From NCBI GenBank assembly GCA_936450465.1, contig OW388305.1, positions 57,526,625 through 57,590,624 on the forward strand: a DNA stretch of 64,000 bases, given 5' to 3'. Both the position numbers and the translations under genes were made by a program. The notes under the pieces were generated by a model that saw only the letters and a program-made list of their open reading frames with translations, did no database searches and was not told the DNA's origin. The DNA comes from Gibbula magus. Lineage: Eukaryota > Mollusca > Gastropoda > Trochida > Trochidae. Of the stretch, positions 44,701 through 54,286 are shown in pieces. Within the stretch, counting starts at the first letter, position 1, and each line of letters begins with the position of its first letter.

Positions 44701-47700
44701 GTGGGATCATTATGATCCACAATCAGCATGTGTAGATGTTCCGTTTGGGGATATTTGTTCCATCATTTTTGTTCCCCGCCGCAACGCGGAACGGGGGACT
44801 ATGTATTCAGCAGCGTCCGTACGTACGTCAAATTTCTTGTTAACGCGATATCTCATGAAGCGTTTTATCCAAAGTCTTCAAATTTGGTGCCAGACTACAT
44901 TGGGGGATGACGCAGACACCAGTCGATTTTGGTGACATTGACCATATTTTAAAGGTCACCACGACACTTCGACCACTTTATTGTCTCTTGTTAACATCAT
45001 ATTTCATGACCGGTTAGACATAATGTCTTAATATTTGCCGACAGCCTATATTGGCGGGTTACGCAGACACCAGTGGATTTTGATGACCTTTACCTTATTT
45101 TCAAGGTCCCCACAATGCTTTGACCACTTTTCGAACTCTTGTTAACGCGATATCTCATGAACCCTTCGACCTAGAGTCTTCAAACTTGGTACCAGTCTTC
45201 ATCTGGAGAATACGTAGACCTGATAAGTTTTCGGTGACCTTGACCTCATTTTCAAAGTCAGGGCGAGACTTTGACCAGTTTTGAAAATGTTGTTAGCGCC
45301 ATATCTAATGAACCCCTCAACCTAGAATCTTCAAACTTCTTACTGGTATTCATCTGGGGAAAACGCAGACCTGAAAAGTTTTCGGTGACCTTGACCTCAT
45401 TTTCAAGGTCACAGCGAGACTTTGACCAGTTTTGAAAATGTTGTTAGCACGATATCTAATGAACCCTTCGACCTAGAGTCTTCAAACTTGGTACCAGTCT
45501 TCATCTGGAGAATACGTAGACCTGACAAGTTTTCGGTGACCTTGACCTCATTTTCAAGGTCAGGGCGAGACTTTGACCAGTTTTGAAAATGTTGTTAGCG
45601 CCATATCTAATGAACCCCTCAACCTAGAATCTTCAAACTTTGTACTGGTATTCATCTGGGGAATACGCAGACCTGAAAAGTTTTTGGTGACCTTGACCTC
45701 ATTTTCAAGGTCACAGCGAGATTTTGACCAGTTTTGAAAATGTTGTTAGCACGATATCTAATGAACCCTTCGACCTAGAGTCTTCAAACTTGGTACCAGT
45801 CTTCATCTGGAGAATACGTAGACCTGATAAGTTTTCGGTGACCTTGACCTCATTTTCAAAGTCAGGGCGAGACTTTGACCAGTTTTGAAAATGTTGTTAG
45901 CGCCATATCTAATGAACCCCTCAACCTAGAATCTTCAAACTTCTTACTGGTATTCATCTGGGGAAAACGCAGACCTGAAAAGTTTTCGGTGACCTTGACC
46001 TCATTTTCAAGGTCAGAGCGAGACTTTTACCAGTTTTGAAAATGTTGTTAGCGGCATATCTCATGAACCCTTCAACCTTGAGTCTTCAAACTTGGTACCA
46101 GTTTTTATCTGGATAATACGCAAACACCAATTGATTTGGGTGACCATGACGTCATTTTGACTGTTTTTTTAAATGTTGTTGGCGCGATATCTCGAGAAAA
46201 ATTGCATTAAGTATCTTCAAATTGGTACCAATCATTTGGAGAATTCGCATGCACCAATCTGTACTAATCTTTATTTCGGAATATGCAAAAGCCAATCAAT
46301 TTGGGTGACCTTTCATGTCAAAGATGCTGAAAACCAATGACATACTGAGTTTACTGTCATGGGCTAAATTTGGACAAATATTCAAGCCCTAATTAACTAA
46401 TGAATTGATAAAATAATTACAAGCTGGATTCAAGAAATATATTTACAGATTGCATTTTAGTTAGCCACACTGGCTAATGACCATATTTGACTGATAGATT
46501 ATGTAATGACACAGATGTCAGTTTGTACCAGACTTAACATGTTATATTATCTTCTTCCTTCATAAGAATAATAAGCTGTATATTGAACTATTGAAATGTG
46601 CAAACATGTGATACTAAAATTATACAAAGTGTTGAAATACAATTTCTATTTAGCCTTCATTGGAAATTCATAAAATAGATATAAGTTAATTTAACTGAAT
46701 AACATAAGAGTTCAATTGGATTATATTTCATTAAATTAACTTATATCTATTTTATGAATTTCCAATGAAGGCTAAATAGAAATTGTATTTCAACACTTTG
46801 TATAATTTTAGTATCACATGTTTTCACATTTCAATAGTTCAATATACAGCTTATTATTCTTATGAAGGAAGAAGATAATATAACATGTTAAGTCTGGTAC
46901 AAACTGACATCTGTGTCATTACATAATCTATCAGTCAAATATGGTCATAAGCCAGTGTGGCTAACTAAAATGCAATCTGTAAATATATTTCTTGAATCCA
47001 GCTTGTAATTATTTTATCAATTCATTAGTTAATTAGGGCTTGAATATTTGTCCAAATTTAGCCCATGACATTACACTGTGGGCCATCTCAGTATTTAGTA
47101 CATTCTCATAAGAATAATACAATTGAATGAAATATTCTTGATTGCGGCGGGGGACATGGTCACGTTTGTGACAATTACTTGTTATACTTGTTACAGAGGA
47201 CGGGCAATTATTTATATATTGAGGATTAAAACGTCGATACAATTCGAGGATAATTACTTACTCTTCCATCAGCATTGTGTGTTTTAGTTTGGCTCTCTCT
47301 GTGCAGTCGAGAACAATTTTGGCGATGTAACAAAATAAATTCATTTATCAATTCGATTTGGGTGACCATGACGTCATTAACTTTTAAAATTGTACTGATC
47401 ACATGGCCCAGACCATGTGTTTACACTGTGGGCCATCTCAGTATTTAGTGCATTCTCATAAGAATAATAACAATTGAATGAAATATTCTTGATTGCGGCG
47501 GGGGACATGGTCACGTTTGTGACAATTACTTGTTGTATTTGTCCATGTTTCGATAAAATCAGAACTCTCAAAGTTTTTCTACTTACGAGGGGATATACCG
47601 TAGTTGGCTCTGTCTGCTTGTTTGCACGCAAGTTCCCGGTGAGAGAAAGGTCCAGACAGTTTTGTGATCTTGACCTTCATGTTACAGTCACAGTGAGAAT

Positions 47701-49308
47701 TTGACATTTTTTCCTAGTCAGAGCAACTTCCCTCCGCAAGGCAAAACTCACTGGTTAAATTAAACCTTGCAGCATTTCCTTCACTTTTCTGTGCTATCAT
47801 AGTGGAGCGCTTCAGCTGCATGCATATAGGGCTCTGGGATGATGCAAGCAGCGAGGCTTACTGTAGCCAGTGATTGTGACTGGGGTCATCCTCGGTTACC
47901 CAGGGTTTTATATATGCTCTGTTTCTTTCCAATATATCACCCCTGGGAAACTTCATCAGAGAAATATGTACTAAAATTACCCGCCTTTGGCAGGCGTGAC
48001 AATGTCTGTAACCAAAGAAAATGCTCAATAGGATAAGATGGAAATGGTCAAGGGAGATAACCGGTGACATATGGCTAACAAAATGACCTCGCGTGCTTTG
48101 CAACGAAGTGATATGAAATGTCATTGGCTTGCAGGTCCAAGCTGCATAGCAGTTGGATTGGCTCATGCCAGCCAAGGTTGTGTAATTTGAGTAACGGAGC
48201 ATATATAAAACCCTGGGTAACCGAGGATGGACTTGGGCAAGTTATGCCTTTTGTAGTGAAATTGTATTCAAAGTGATATCTCAAGAACCAGTCACTTGAA
48301 TATTAATATTTCTTCTATGGACAGCGCAGGGCCGAGTCGATATTGGTGACCTCAACATTATTTTCAAGGTTATGATGAAACTTTGAATTGTTCAGCATGT
48401 AAATCATACATGGTAGACTTGAAATATGGAAACTGTCAATGGACAATGGTTAGATTGAAATTACAGATAGGAAATTTATTACTGATTGTATTTTTCTATT
48501 TGGCAAAGCAGATATCATTATGTTGAAATTTCAGACATGTTGATGTTTTTTTCCAGTTGGAAGAGTCCTCTGATGAATACAAACAAATTGCAGATTTGTT
48601 TTCTCAAACGATGTCCCTTGAAACATTGAGAAAAATAACTCGGGTGGAAAGTGGAGAAATGTGGAACAACTACAGCTCGTGAGTGCTTTCTATATATACA
48701 CAAGAGAAAACAGTTCTGCAAACACTGCATTTTTGGCACTTTGATGTTTTGAATTTGAAATGAAAAAATTATAAATATCAAAATTGAAGAAATATCTTTA
48801 AAAAATACACAATCCAGCAAAAAGTTATTTTGCCCGAGAAGCTATGAGAAAGAAGACAAATGTCTAAGAGTTCAATACTTATGTTTCCAGGAAGAAGAAA
48901 CAGATGATGACAAAAGCTGCAGACAAACACGTCAAAGAACTGAGCCTCTTCCACGGAACCGACGAAAATTATATCGAACCAATCTGCCGCCAGGGATTTG
49001 ACTTTCGGTTTAGCGGAACACGAGTTGGTGCAAAGTTTGGAAAAGGAAGTTATTTTGCCCGTGATGCCAAATATTCCTCTGCCTACACAACATCAGACCA
49101 ACGAGGCTACGCAAAAATGTTCGTGGCAAAGGTACTTGTCGGTGAATATGAAGTCGGTGACCCTTCTTTCGTGCGTCCGCCGGCAAAGAACAACCAATTT
49201 GAGTTGTATGATTCTTGTGTGAATCATAAGTCTGATCCTTCGATCCACATAGTTTTCACACTGGACCAAGCTTATCCAGAGTACCTGATCACATACAAGA
49301 CAACATGA
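34228..49308 (+). CDS. PARP12/ZAP-like CCCH zinc-finger mono-ADP-ribosyltransferase
   Basis: Six coding exons, GT-AG, phases consistent: 34228-35720, 36423-36627, 40579-40787, 42103-42205, 48557-48678, 48891-49308 (2550 nt, 849 aa). Order: N-terminal helical (winged-helix-like) segment 1-70; CCCH fingers at 78-98, 100-118, 161-179 and 181-199; a Ser/Arg then Gln/Pro-rich linker 230-430; a fifth CCCH at 440-458; tandem WWE domains at about 461-540 and 545-635; PARP catalytic domain about 650-849. The triad is H732, Y765, I829 (H-Y-I), as in PARP12, which predicts mono- rather than poly-ADP-ribosylation. Vertebrate PARP12 and ZAP (PARP13) bind RNA through these fingers and restrict viruses; the same role here is inference. 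An acceptor at 34221 places the start ATG 6 nt into its exon, so an upstream non-coding exon is expected. PARP12 versus ZAP orthology cannot be settled by eye, so no symbol is given. Confidence 0.92.
35738..36170 (+). repeat. Dispersed repeat family, copy 2
   Basis: Matches 2829-3290 with scattered substitutions. It occupies most of the 702-bp intron between PARP exons 1 and 2, starting about 17 bp after the donor. Confidence 0.65.
36731..39445 (+). repeat. 2.7-kb purine-rich minisatellite
   Basis: Built from 18-19-bp variants of GAGAGATGGGAGGGGGTGG, with higher-order blocks containing GGGGATATGGGAGGGATG. The plus strand is almost free of C. It lies in the PARP intron between exons 2 and 3, with G-runs on the transcript strand. 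All long frames here (up to 553 aa on the minus strand, Pro/Ser/Ile-rich) are by-products. Confidence 0.95.
40050..40484. mobile_element. Short inverted-repeat element in PARP intron
   Basis: 'TCTGATTAAAAT' near 40050 and 'ATTTTAATCAGA' near 40474 are inverted ends. The interior matches the dispersed repeat at 13640-13930 ('AGCTAGGGGCAGATAACTCCA'). Confidence 0.5.
40800..41675. other. PARP intron sequence, nothing recognised
   Basis: First part of the intron between exons 3 and 4. A weak internal duplication is visible ('GCACTGAAAA' with 'GATTGGCTTATCCGATTAGC' and 'GATTCGTCGAATCGACTAGC' near 41035-41090 and 41360-41410). No exon is supported. Confidence 0.35.
41676..42063. mobile_element. 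Inverted-repeat element (CATCCTCGGTTACCC family), copy A
   Basis: Left CATCCTCAGTTACCC...TTTTATATATGCTCCGTT and right AACGGAGCATATATAAAAC...GGGTAACCGAGGATG. Inner inverted segments extend the terminal repeat to roughly 100 bp or more ('TGGGAAACTTCATCAGAGAAAT'-like). It ends 39 bp before PARP exon 4. Other copies: 47887-48229 and 53907-54286. Confidence 0.88.
42222..43430 (+). repeat. Dispersed repeat split by insertion (see 2041-2330)
   Basis: The outer parts 42222-42300 and 43220-43430 align in order with 2041-2330. The intervening 919 bp is the array-carrying element copy 2. Confidence 0.75.
42301..43219 (-). mobile_element. Array-carrying element, copy 2
   Basis: Opposite orientation to copy 1. 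It starts AGCTCATCAGGCCTGAAAGG, then the GGAC/GGAT-type microsatellite, about five 145-bp units, the unique end, CCTGATGAGCTACAG and the hairpin AGAGCCCATGGCTCT ending at 43219. ATTTTT at 42295-42300 and 43220-43225 is a likely 6-bp target duplication. It lies in the PARP intron between exons 4 and 5. Confidence 0.85.
43480..43700. mobile_element. Foldback element rich in GAGCG motifs
   Basis: Many copies of GCGCTCAAGTA/ATCGCTCA in both orientations, ending in a perfect 30-bp-arm palindrome at 43631-43691 (arm begins GTTCAAGATAGGTTTCAAAG; one central base). Confidence 0.7.
43990..44418 (+). mobile_element. Second SINE family with ATT-repeat tail
   Basis: It starts with a tRNA-like GTGCATAGCTCAGTCGACCG and ends 'CGCCACTGAGC...TATTAGGCTCTCTATAAAAG' followed by AATTATTATTATG. 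This is the layout of invertebrate SINEs with a LINE-like 3' end and (ATT)n tail. No B box was confidently located. Confidence 0.5.
44835..46160 (+). repeat. 151-bp tandem array with alternating unit types
   Basis: TGACCTCATTTTCAA recurs at 45241, 45392, 45543, 45694, 45845 and 45996, exactly 151 bp apart. Two unit types alternate ('CTGGAGAATACGTAG' versus 'CTGGGGAAAACGCAG'), giving a 302-bp higher-order repeat. Outer units are more diverged. It lies in the PARP intron between exons 4 and 5. Confidence 0.93.
46355..47070. repeat. 716-bp near-perfect palindrome, 340-bp arms
   Basis: Arms 46355-46694 and 46731-47070 pair position for position (coordinate sums are constant at 93425 at both ends), with a 36-bp spacer. 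I found only a few mismatches (for example GCAAACATG versus CATGTTTTC, and GGCTAATG versus CATAAGCC). Confidence 0.93.
47071..47545. repeat. Direct duplication of a 125-bp segment
   Basis: 47071-47197 and 47422-47545 share 'TTACACTGTGGGCCATCTCA' through 'GTGACAATTACTTGTT', with the GCGGCGGGGGACATGG motif in each. The sequence between (about 47198-47421) is unrelated. Confidence 0.85.
47887..48229. mobile_element. CATCCTCGGTTACCC element, copy B
   Basis: Ends CATCCTCGGTTACCCAGGG and CCCTGGGTAACCGAGGATG. It lies in the same PARP intron as the array and palindrome, about 330 bp before exon 5. Confidence 0.88.
48557..49308 (+). other. PARP exons 5-6: catalytic domain
   Basis: Exon 5 (48557-48678) gives the start of the fold (SSDEYKQIADLF, VESGEMWNNYSS). 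Exon 6 (48891-49308) gives LFHGTDENYIEPICRQGFDF, GAKFGKGSYFARDAKYSSAY, FVRPPAKNNQFELYDSCVN and DPSIHIVF, ending YPEYLITYKTT. The NAD-binding His (732) and Tyr (765) are intact, and Ile (829) replaces the catalytic Glu of PARP1. The stop codon TGA lies inside the first unit of the downstream minisatellite. Confidence 0.93.
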
Positions 49309-49925
49309 GCCCTTCCTTGAAGTTAAAATAACGAGACTACATGAGCCCTTGCTTGAAGTAAAAGTAACGACACTACAAGAGCCCTTCCTTGAAGTAAAAG
49401 TAACGACACTACAAGAGCCCTTCCTTGAAGTAAAAGTAACGGCACTACAAGAGCCCTTCCTTGAAGTAAAAGTAACGACACTACAAGAGCCCTTCCTTTA
49501 AGTAAAAGTAACGACACTACAAGAGTATTTCCTTTAAGTAAAAGTAACGACACTACAAGAGCCCTTCATTGAAGTAAAATTAACGACACTACAAGAGAGT
49601 TTCCTTGAAGTAAAAGTAACGACACTACAAGAGCCCTTCCTTGAAGTAAAAGTAACGACACTACAAGAGCCCTTCCTTGAAGTAAAAGTAACGACACTAC
49701 AAGAGCCCTTCCTTGAAGTAAAAGTAACGACACTACAAGAGCCCTTCCTTGAAGTAAAAGTAACAACACTACAAGAGCCCTTCCTTGAATTAAAAGTAAC
49801 GACACTACAAGAGTATTTCCTTTAAGTAAAAGTAACGACACTACAAGAGCCCTTCATTGAAGTAAAATTAACGACACTACAAGAGAGTTTCCTTGAAGTA
49901 AAAGTAACTACACACTACAAGAGGG
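49291..49925 (+). repeat. 36-bp minisatellite overlapping the PARP stop codon
   Basis: The unit is about AAGTAAAAGTAACGACACTA plus CAAGAGCCCTTCCTTG, roughly 17 copies. The first unit includes the stop codon (ACATGAGCCCTTCC); the second also reads ACATGAGCCC; later units read ACAAGAGCCC. A block of several units appears duplicated (49500-49620 versus 49810-49925). Minus-strand Leu/Val-rich frames are by-products. Confidence 0.93.
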
Positions 49926-50210
49926 TTTCCTTGAAGTAATTATAAAGGTTAAAAGACAAGAATCCGTGCTGCGAAGCACTGAAATGTCCCTTGTCGGCAG
50001 TTAAACTGACATATAGTCCTTCCAATGCTACAAACAAAATAAATTCTAGTACACACAATATATTGTTACAAAATATAATAAAAAGTTACAGGGTCAACAA
50101 TTAAGGTCCCAACTCCCTCACCTCACAATGTTTGACTTGTTACCATGAAAAAATACCAAGAGTGGAATTTAAAAAAAATATATTTTCAGTGTTGCGAAAT
50201 TGCAAACATA

Positions 50211-50790
50211 TAAACTCACGGGCAAAAGAAACGTCACCACATTTTGAAAACAGTATAAAATGAAATATTGATGTCGGAGAAAATAGATTTTGTATGTATT
50301 TGGTAGCCACATGTTTTCTTAAGAAATATTCACAATTTCATACATCAGAGTATGCAATTTTTATTTTTACATCTGTTCAAATTGACATGGGGTGCTAAAA
50401 TCGTTTTTTAAAGATGTTTTTGGCCCACAATATTTAGTATTTAAGTTGAAAACATTGAAAAAGTAGAAATTTAATTAACTTAAGATATCCTCGACATAAA
50501 TAACCTTCTTTGATTTAAATTTGTTGACGCGTCTTTACTGTAGGACTTCTCAAAACAAGCCAAAACTGGCTTTTTGAGGCTTCTATCTCGTCTAGTTAAG
50601 GAGATTCCAAAACGACCATTTCTTAAACTTGTGTTTCTCAGAGTTATGAATAGATAATGTTTTGAAAATTCATATTTAGTATTGTTGGGTTCTGAAGACA
50701 TGGTGTAACGCTGTTTCAGTCGCATTTATCGCCCGATGATTGAAATATCTTGTATTTTGTATGGGGACGTTTCTTTTGCCCTTGAGTTTA
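50211..50790. mobile_element. 580-bp inverted-repeat element with TA ends
   Basis: TAAACTCACGGGCAAAAGAA at 50211 is mirrored by TTCTTTTGCCCTTGAGTTTA ending at 50790 (one mismatch), and the match continues through ACGTC. TA at each end suggests a Tc1/mariner-type target. The inside 81-aa minus-strand frame has no recognised domain. Confidence 0.8.
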
Positions 50791-50912
50791 GTAGAACATG
50801 ATTAAGGATGGAAAGAGGATAAAAACTCATGTCCTTTGCAATATTTGCAGAAGAATTGAAAATCTGACTCATATTGGGACCATTACTCCTTGATATACCT
50901 GGATTGAGAAGC

Positions 50913-51102
50913 TTAAAGGGAGACTGCGTCGAGGATAAGTATGAGATAAGATCAATCTACCTTTACTGATTAACGAGTCACGCTTCGCTTCACTGTTTAC
51001 ATTGTCTGAAATTTGGTGTCTGTACCTCTTTAGCAGACACGCTTATCAGAAAAGGTAGATGAATCTGATCTCTTAATTATCCTCGAGGCAGTGTCCCTTT
51101 AA
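50913..51102. mobile_element. 190-bp TTAA-bounded element
   Basis: TTAAAGGGAGACTGCGTCGA at the left and TCGAGGCAGTGTCCCTTTAA at the right. The imperfect inverted match extends about 60 bp (…ATCTACCTTT..CTGAT). Confidence 0.8.
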
Positions 51103-51436
51103 GCCACGGTCTGCTCTTCATCTAAGCTTTATATATAACCACTATCATGTACATTTACTTCAATATATTACTAAATGTATGATTATAATTTATATTTTTG
51201 TTTGTGCAGACTTAAAAGTTTTCTTACAGCATGTACATAAAAAGTTTTATTCACCTAATATTTATCTGTATTTCCTTTTGATTCAATTGCATATTTATAT
51301 TGCCTATTATGTATGTGATATTTCATAACTTGTGGGCTCTCATTTCTTCCATATGTTTTCAATTCAATCGCTTTGAACAATTACTCACTTATAAGTAGCA
51401 GTAGTTTCCTATCCCCCAAAGTGTATTTTAGAGCTT

Positions 51437-51555
51437 AGGGCTCTTATTCTCGAAACGTTCAAAGCCTTAGGAATTTTTTACTTTGATCGTAGCCCATGTG
51501 TTAGGAATGGGCTAAAGAATTTTATAGGCTATGAACATTTCGAGAATAAGGGCTC
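51437..51555. mobile_element. Small foldback element
   Basis: GGGCTCTTATTCTCGAAACG versus 'TTTCGAGAATAAGGGCTC', inverted, about 115 bp overall. Confidence 0.7.
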
Positions 51556-51779
51556 TGGCTACTAACGGATCCGCAAGGCGCAAACTCACCATTTGAAATC
51601 TCAGAGGTGACAGAGTATGCAGATATATCCGAGGAGCCTGAGGTAGCTGCTCCCAGAGAGTAACCCAAAGTTGTCATAGTTGGTGTCAGTCTACCTGGCT
51701 CTAACCACGCCCTCTCTCCTTTATTTGTCAGTTTGTGCCAAAAATGTTATTAATTGAGTAACTTAATTAATTTCTTGTT

Positions 51780-52010
51780 GTGGACCATGTATTTTCATCT
51801 TTATCTCGAGTATGTAAAGCTATAGAAAGTTGAAATATTGTGTAGAGACTCTTTGGTCAAAGGTGATTCTTAATTGTAGGATTGGTGACCCTGTGACTCC
51901 AAATGTAGGTCACAGGGGTTATGATCTTAAAACCTTTTTTTGCTTGTTAACAATGTATTACTTGAGATAACTTAGATATTCAACCTTAGATAATAAATCA
52001 ATGAAATCCT
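51780..52010 (-). repeat. Diverged single unit and end of the array-carrying family
   Basis: 'GTGTAGAGACTCTTTGGTCAAAGGTGATTCTTAATTGTAGG', 'GGTGACCCTGTGACTCCAAAT' and 'AGATAATAAATCAATGAAATCCT' align in order with the last unit and tail of 42301-43219. The terminal CTGATGAGCT is replaced by the next element, suggesting a deletion junction. Confidence 0.65.
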
Positions 52011-52335
52011 TTTCAAATTTCCCATTTAAAATGATAGTTTATCTCACTTATATTTACTTTAAAGGGTAAAACATCTTATTACACAATCCAATTATCCATA
52101 TTGGTAATAACGGTGTTGCATATGAAGCAAAAATTGCATGGCGGCCATTTTATTGTGAACACATTTTATTATTTCTAATGACAAAAAACGATTCACACGG
52201 CTTTACAGAACCACATACACTTATTTTTTAGCTTGATTTTCTGAAGAGGGAAGGGTGTTTTACTGTTGGTGACACCATTTTTCAATACATTTCGTCGACA
52301 TATTTCACCAGAAAAACGTGCTACTGCCCCTTTAA
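52011..52335. mobile_element. TTAA-type element, left end missing
   Basis: The interior and right end (CGTGCTACTGCCCCTTTAA) match 55277-55638. The left terminal repeat is absent at the junction with the preceding repeat. Confidence 0.78.
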
Positions 52336-53906
52336 TGTCTATCCTTGTCTTTTCTTATGCAAACATAGTTTTAATTTGTTGTAAATAGATTGCAAATAAA
52401 ATAATCATTTAATTTGTGTGTTGTAAATAGATTTCAAATATAATAATCATTTAATTTGTTGTAAATAGAAATGTAATTGTTTGACTTATTTTGAATATGT
52501 TTTCTTCCACTCCAATGTGATATCATCAATGATGACTATTGTAATAAATTTCATGTTTTTTAAAATTTTATTCATAGCATGAAAATAGAAACTTGGTAAA
52601 TTTTCATTTATTATTTATAATCACAATTTTAAATTTTCTCTGTCATTAATATTTCATTTCTTGTTTTATTGATGCTTTTTACAAGATCAGCAATTATTTT
52701 CAGTTTTGAATATTATGTTTCTAGAATGTATAATCATTTTGTAACATGTTATCCCAACGGTATATGATACCTAGGGATATAGTTTTTGCCATGTCTGTTC
52801 GTCCATCCGTAATCATTTCGTTTCCGGAGCAGAACTAATAAAAATTTCATATCTTTCTGAAACTTTGTGTATTACCCACTGACTGATGTGGTGCCTTTTG
52901 ATAGTTCCAGATTTCTGAATTATTTGTTTTCGTTTCCATAGAAGCGCATTGGATTTGGACTTTGTTCAGGGTAAGGTTCATTCTTGAGCAGAACTCCAAA
53001 ACCCTTAATCAAATCTTCCTGAAACTTTACTTGGTTATTACCCACTAACCCCCCGAAACATATAAAGTTCTACAAACATTCTCCTCCTCCTCCTCCTCCT
53101 CCTCCTCCTCCTCCTCCTCCGGTTAACTTCATGTGTTTTGGCGGCTCTCTCCTCCTCAAATTAGTGTTACCCAATTTCTGTTGGTTCCGTCATAGTATCC
53201 TTCAGTGGATCCTCATGCTGTTAATCCCACCACACACATATTTTTAAACAGGTCGTCAAGCGCCTCACCAAATTTAGTTAAAAGAATAACTGGTAAAGAT
53301 AAAGAATTATCTTTCAAAGATGAGTTTTACAAAACATGTGGGACCGGCGGGATGTCTTCTTCTGATGACTCTTGTATTTTTTTCAGTTCACCGAAAACCA
53401 AACAATTTTACCAATATATTTGTTAAAATTGTACATTACCATCAAAATAAGAAAAAAGAAACCAAAATATGTTCTACATCTTCAATGATGGTTTTATTAT
53501 TATTATATATGTATGTTGTATATATTGTTGCATCTTAATGATAAATATGATAATGAATGTATAACCTTTATTAAAAGGGGGCGCTATATTGGTTATCACA
53601 GGCGTATGCGTCATCATGCTACACACAGGCAGATCCAGTAATTTTCAGGAGGCTGGTGAGAAAGATTGGGTTTCAATCAAAATACATTCCAAATTTTTCG
53701 AAAGTGATTTTAATCCTCAGGATCTGCCCCTGGAATTGCATCGAATGCTTCATTTTATCATAGTTTGTGTGATACTCTAATAAGCGGCCCCCATATATCA
53801 CTGGTTTGTGTGTAAACTGTTTTGACACTTATATTGTGCACATGGCTTGTCATTTACTGTTGATGAGTTGTAGGGGTGAAACAGTATGCATCGGCTTTGG
53901 TTCGGT
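52336..53906. other. Intergenic, mostly unrecognised
   Basis: AT-rich. It contains a short duplication 'TTGTAAATAGATT...AATAATCATTTAATTTGT' near 52380-52460 and a (CTC)n run at 53081-53119. Frames at 53205-53540 and 53589-53780 show no recognisable protein family. Confidence 0.35.
53081..53119 (+). repeat. (CTC)n microsatellite
   Basis: Thirteen perfect CTC units. Confidence 0.92.
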
Positions 53907-54286
53907 CATCCTCGGTTACCCAGGGTTTTATATATGCTCCGTTACTCTCCATCATTATATCACCCATGGGAAACTTCATCAGAGAAATCTGTACTCAAAT
54001 AACCTGCCCTTGGCTGGCGTGAGCCAATCAAACCGCTACACAGCTTGGACCTGTGAGCCAATGACAATTCATATCACTTCGTTGCAAAGCACACGAGGTC
54101 ATTTTTGTTAGCTATCCGTCACAGGTTATCTCCCTTGACCATTTCCGTCTTATCATATTGAGTATTTTCTTTGGTTACTGACTTCGTCGCACCGGCCAAG
54201 GGCGGATAATTTTAGTACATACTTTTCCATGGGTGATATAGTGGAGAGCAACGGAGCATATATAAAAACCTGGGTAACCGAGGATG
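53907..54286. mobile_element. CATCCTCGGTTACCC element, copy C
   Basis: Ends CATCCTCGGTTACCCAGGG and CTGGGTAACCGAGGATG, interior close to copy A. Confidence 0.88.

Larger units (their letters stand above)
44771..47153. mobile_element. Composite element bounded by CCCCGCCGCAA motifs
   Basis: GTTCCCCGCCGCAA at 44771-44784 is mirrored by ATTGCGGCGGGGGA at 47141-47154 and again at 47492-47505. Inside are a 151-bp array (44835-46160) and a 716-bp palindrome (46355-47070). A related single end, CCCCCGCCGCAA, is at 59389-59400. The element class is unknown and the boundaries are provisional. Confidence 0.5.

Noticed and set aside
49323..49841. Minus-strand Leu/Val-rich repeat frames
   Set aside because: By-products of the 36-bp minisatellite after the PARP stop codon.
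50480..50725. 81-aa minus-strand frame as a transposase fragment
   Set aside because: It lies inside a 580-bp inverted-repeat element but shows no DDE, HTH or other transposase feature.
53205..53426. 73-aa plus-strand frame
   Set aside because: No domain, in an AT-rich region with no splice partner.
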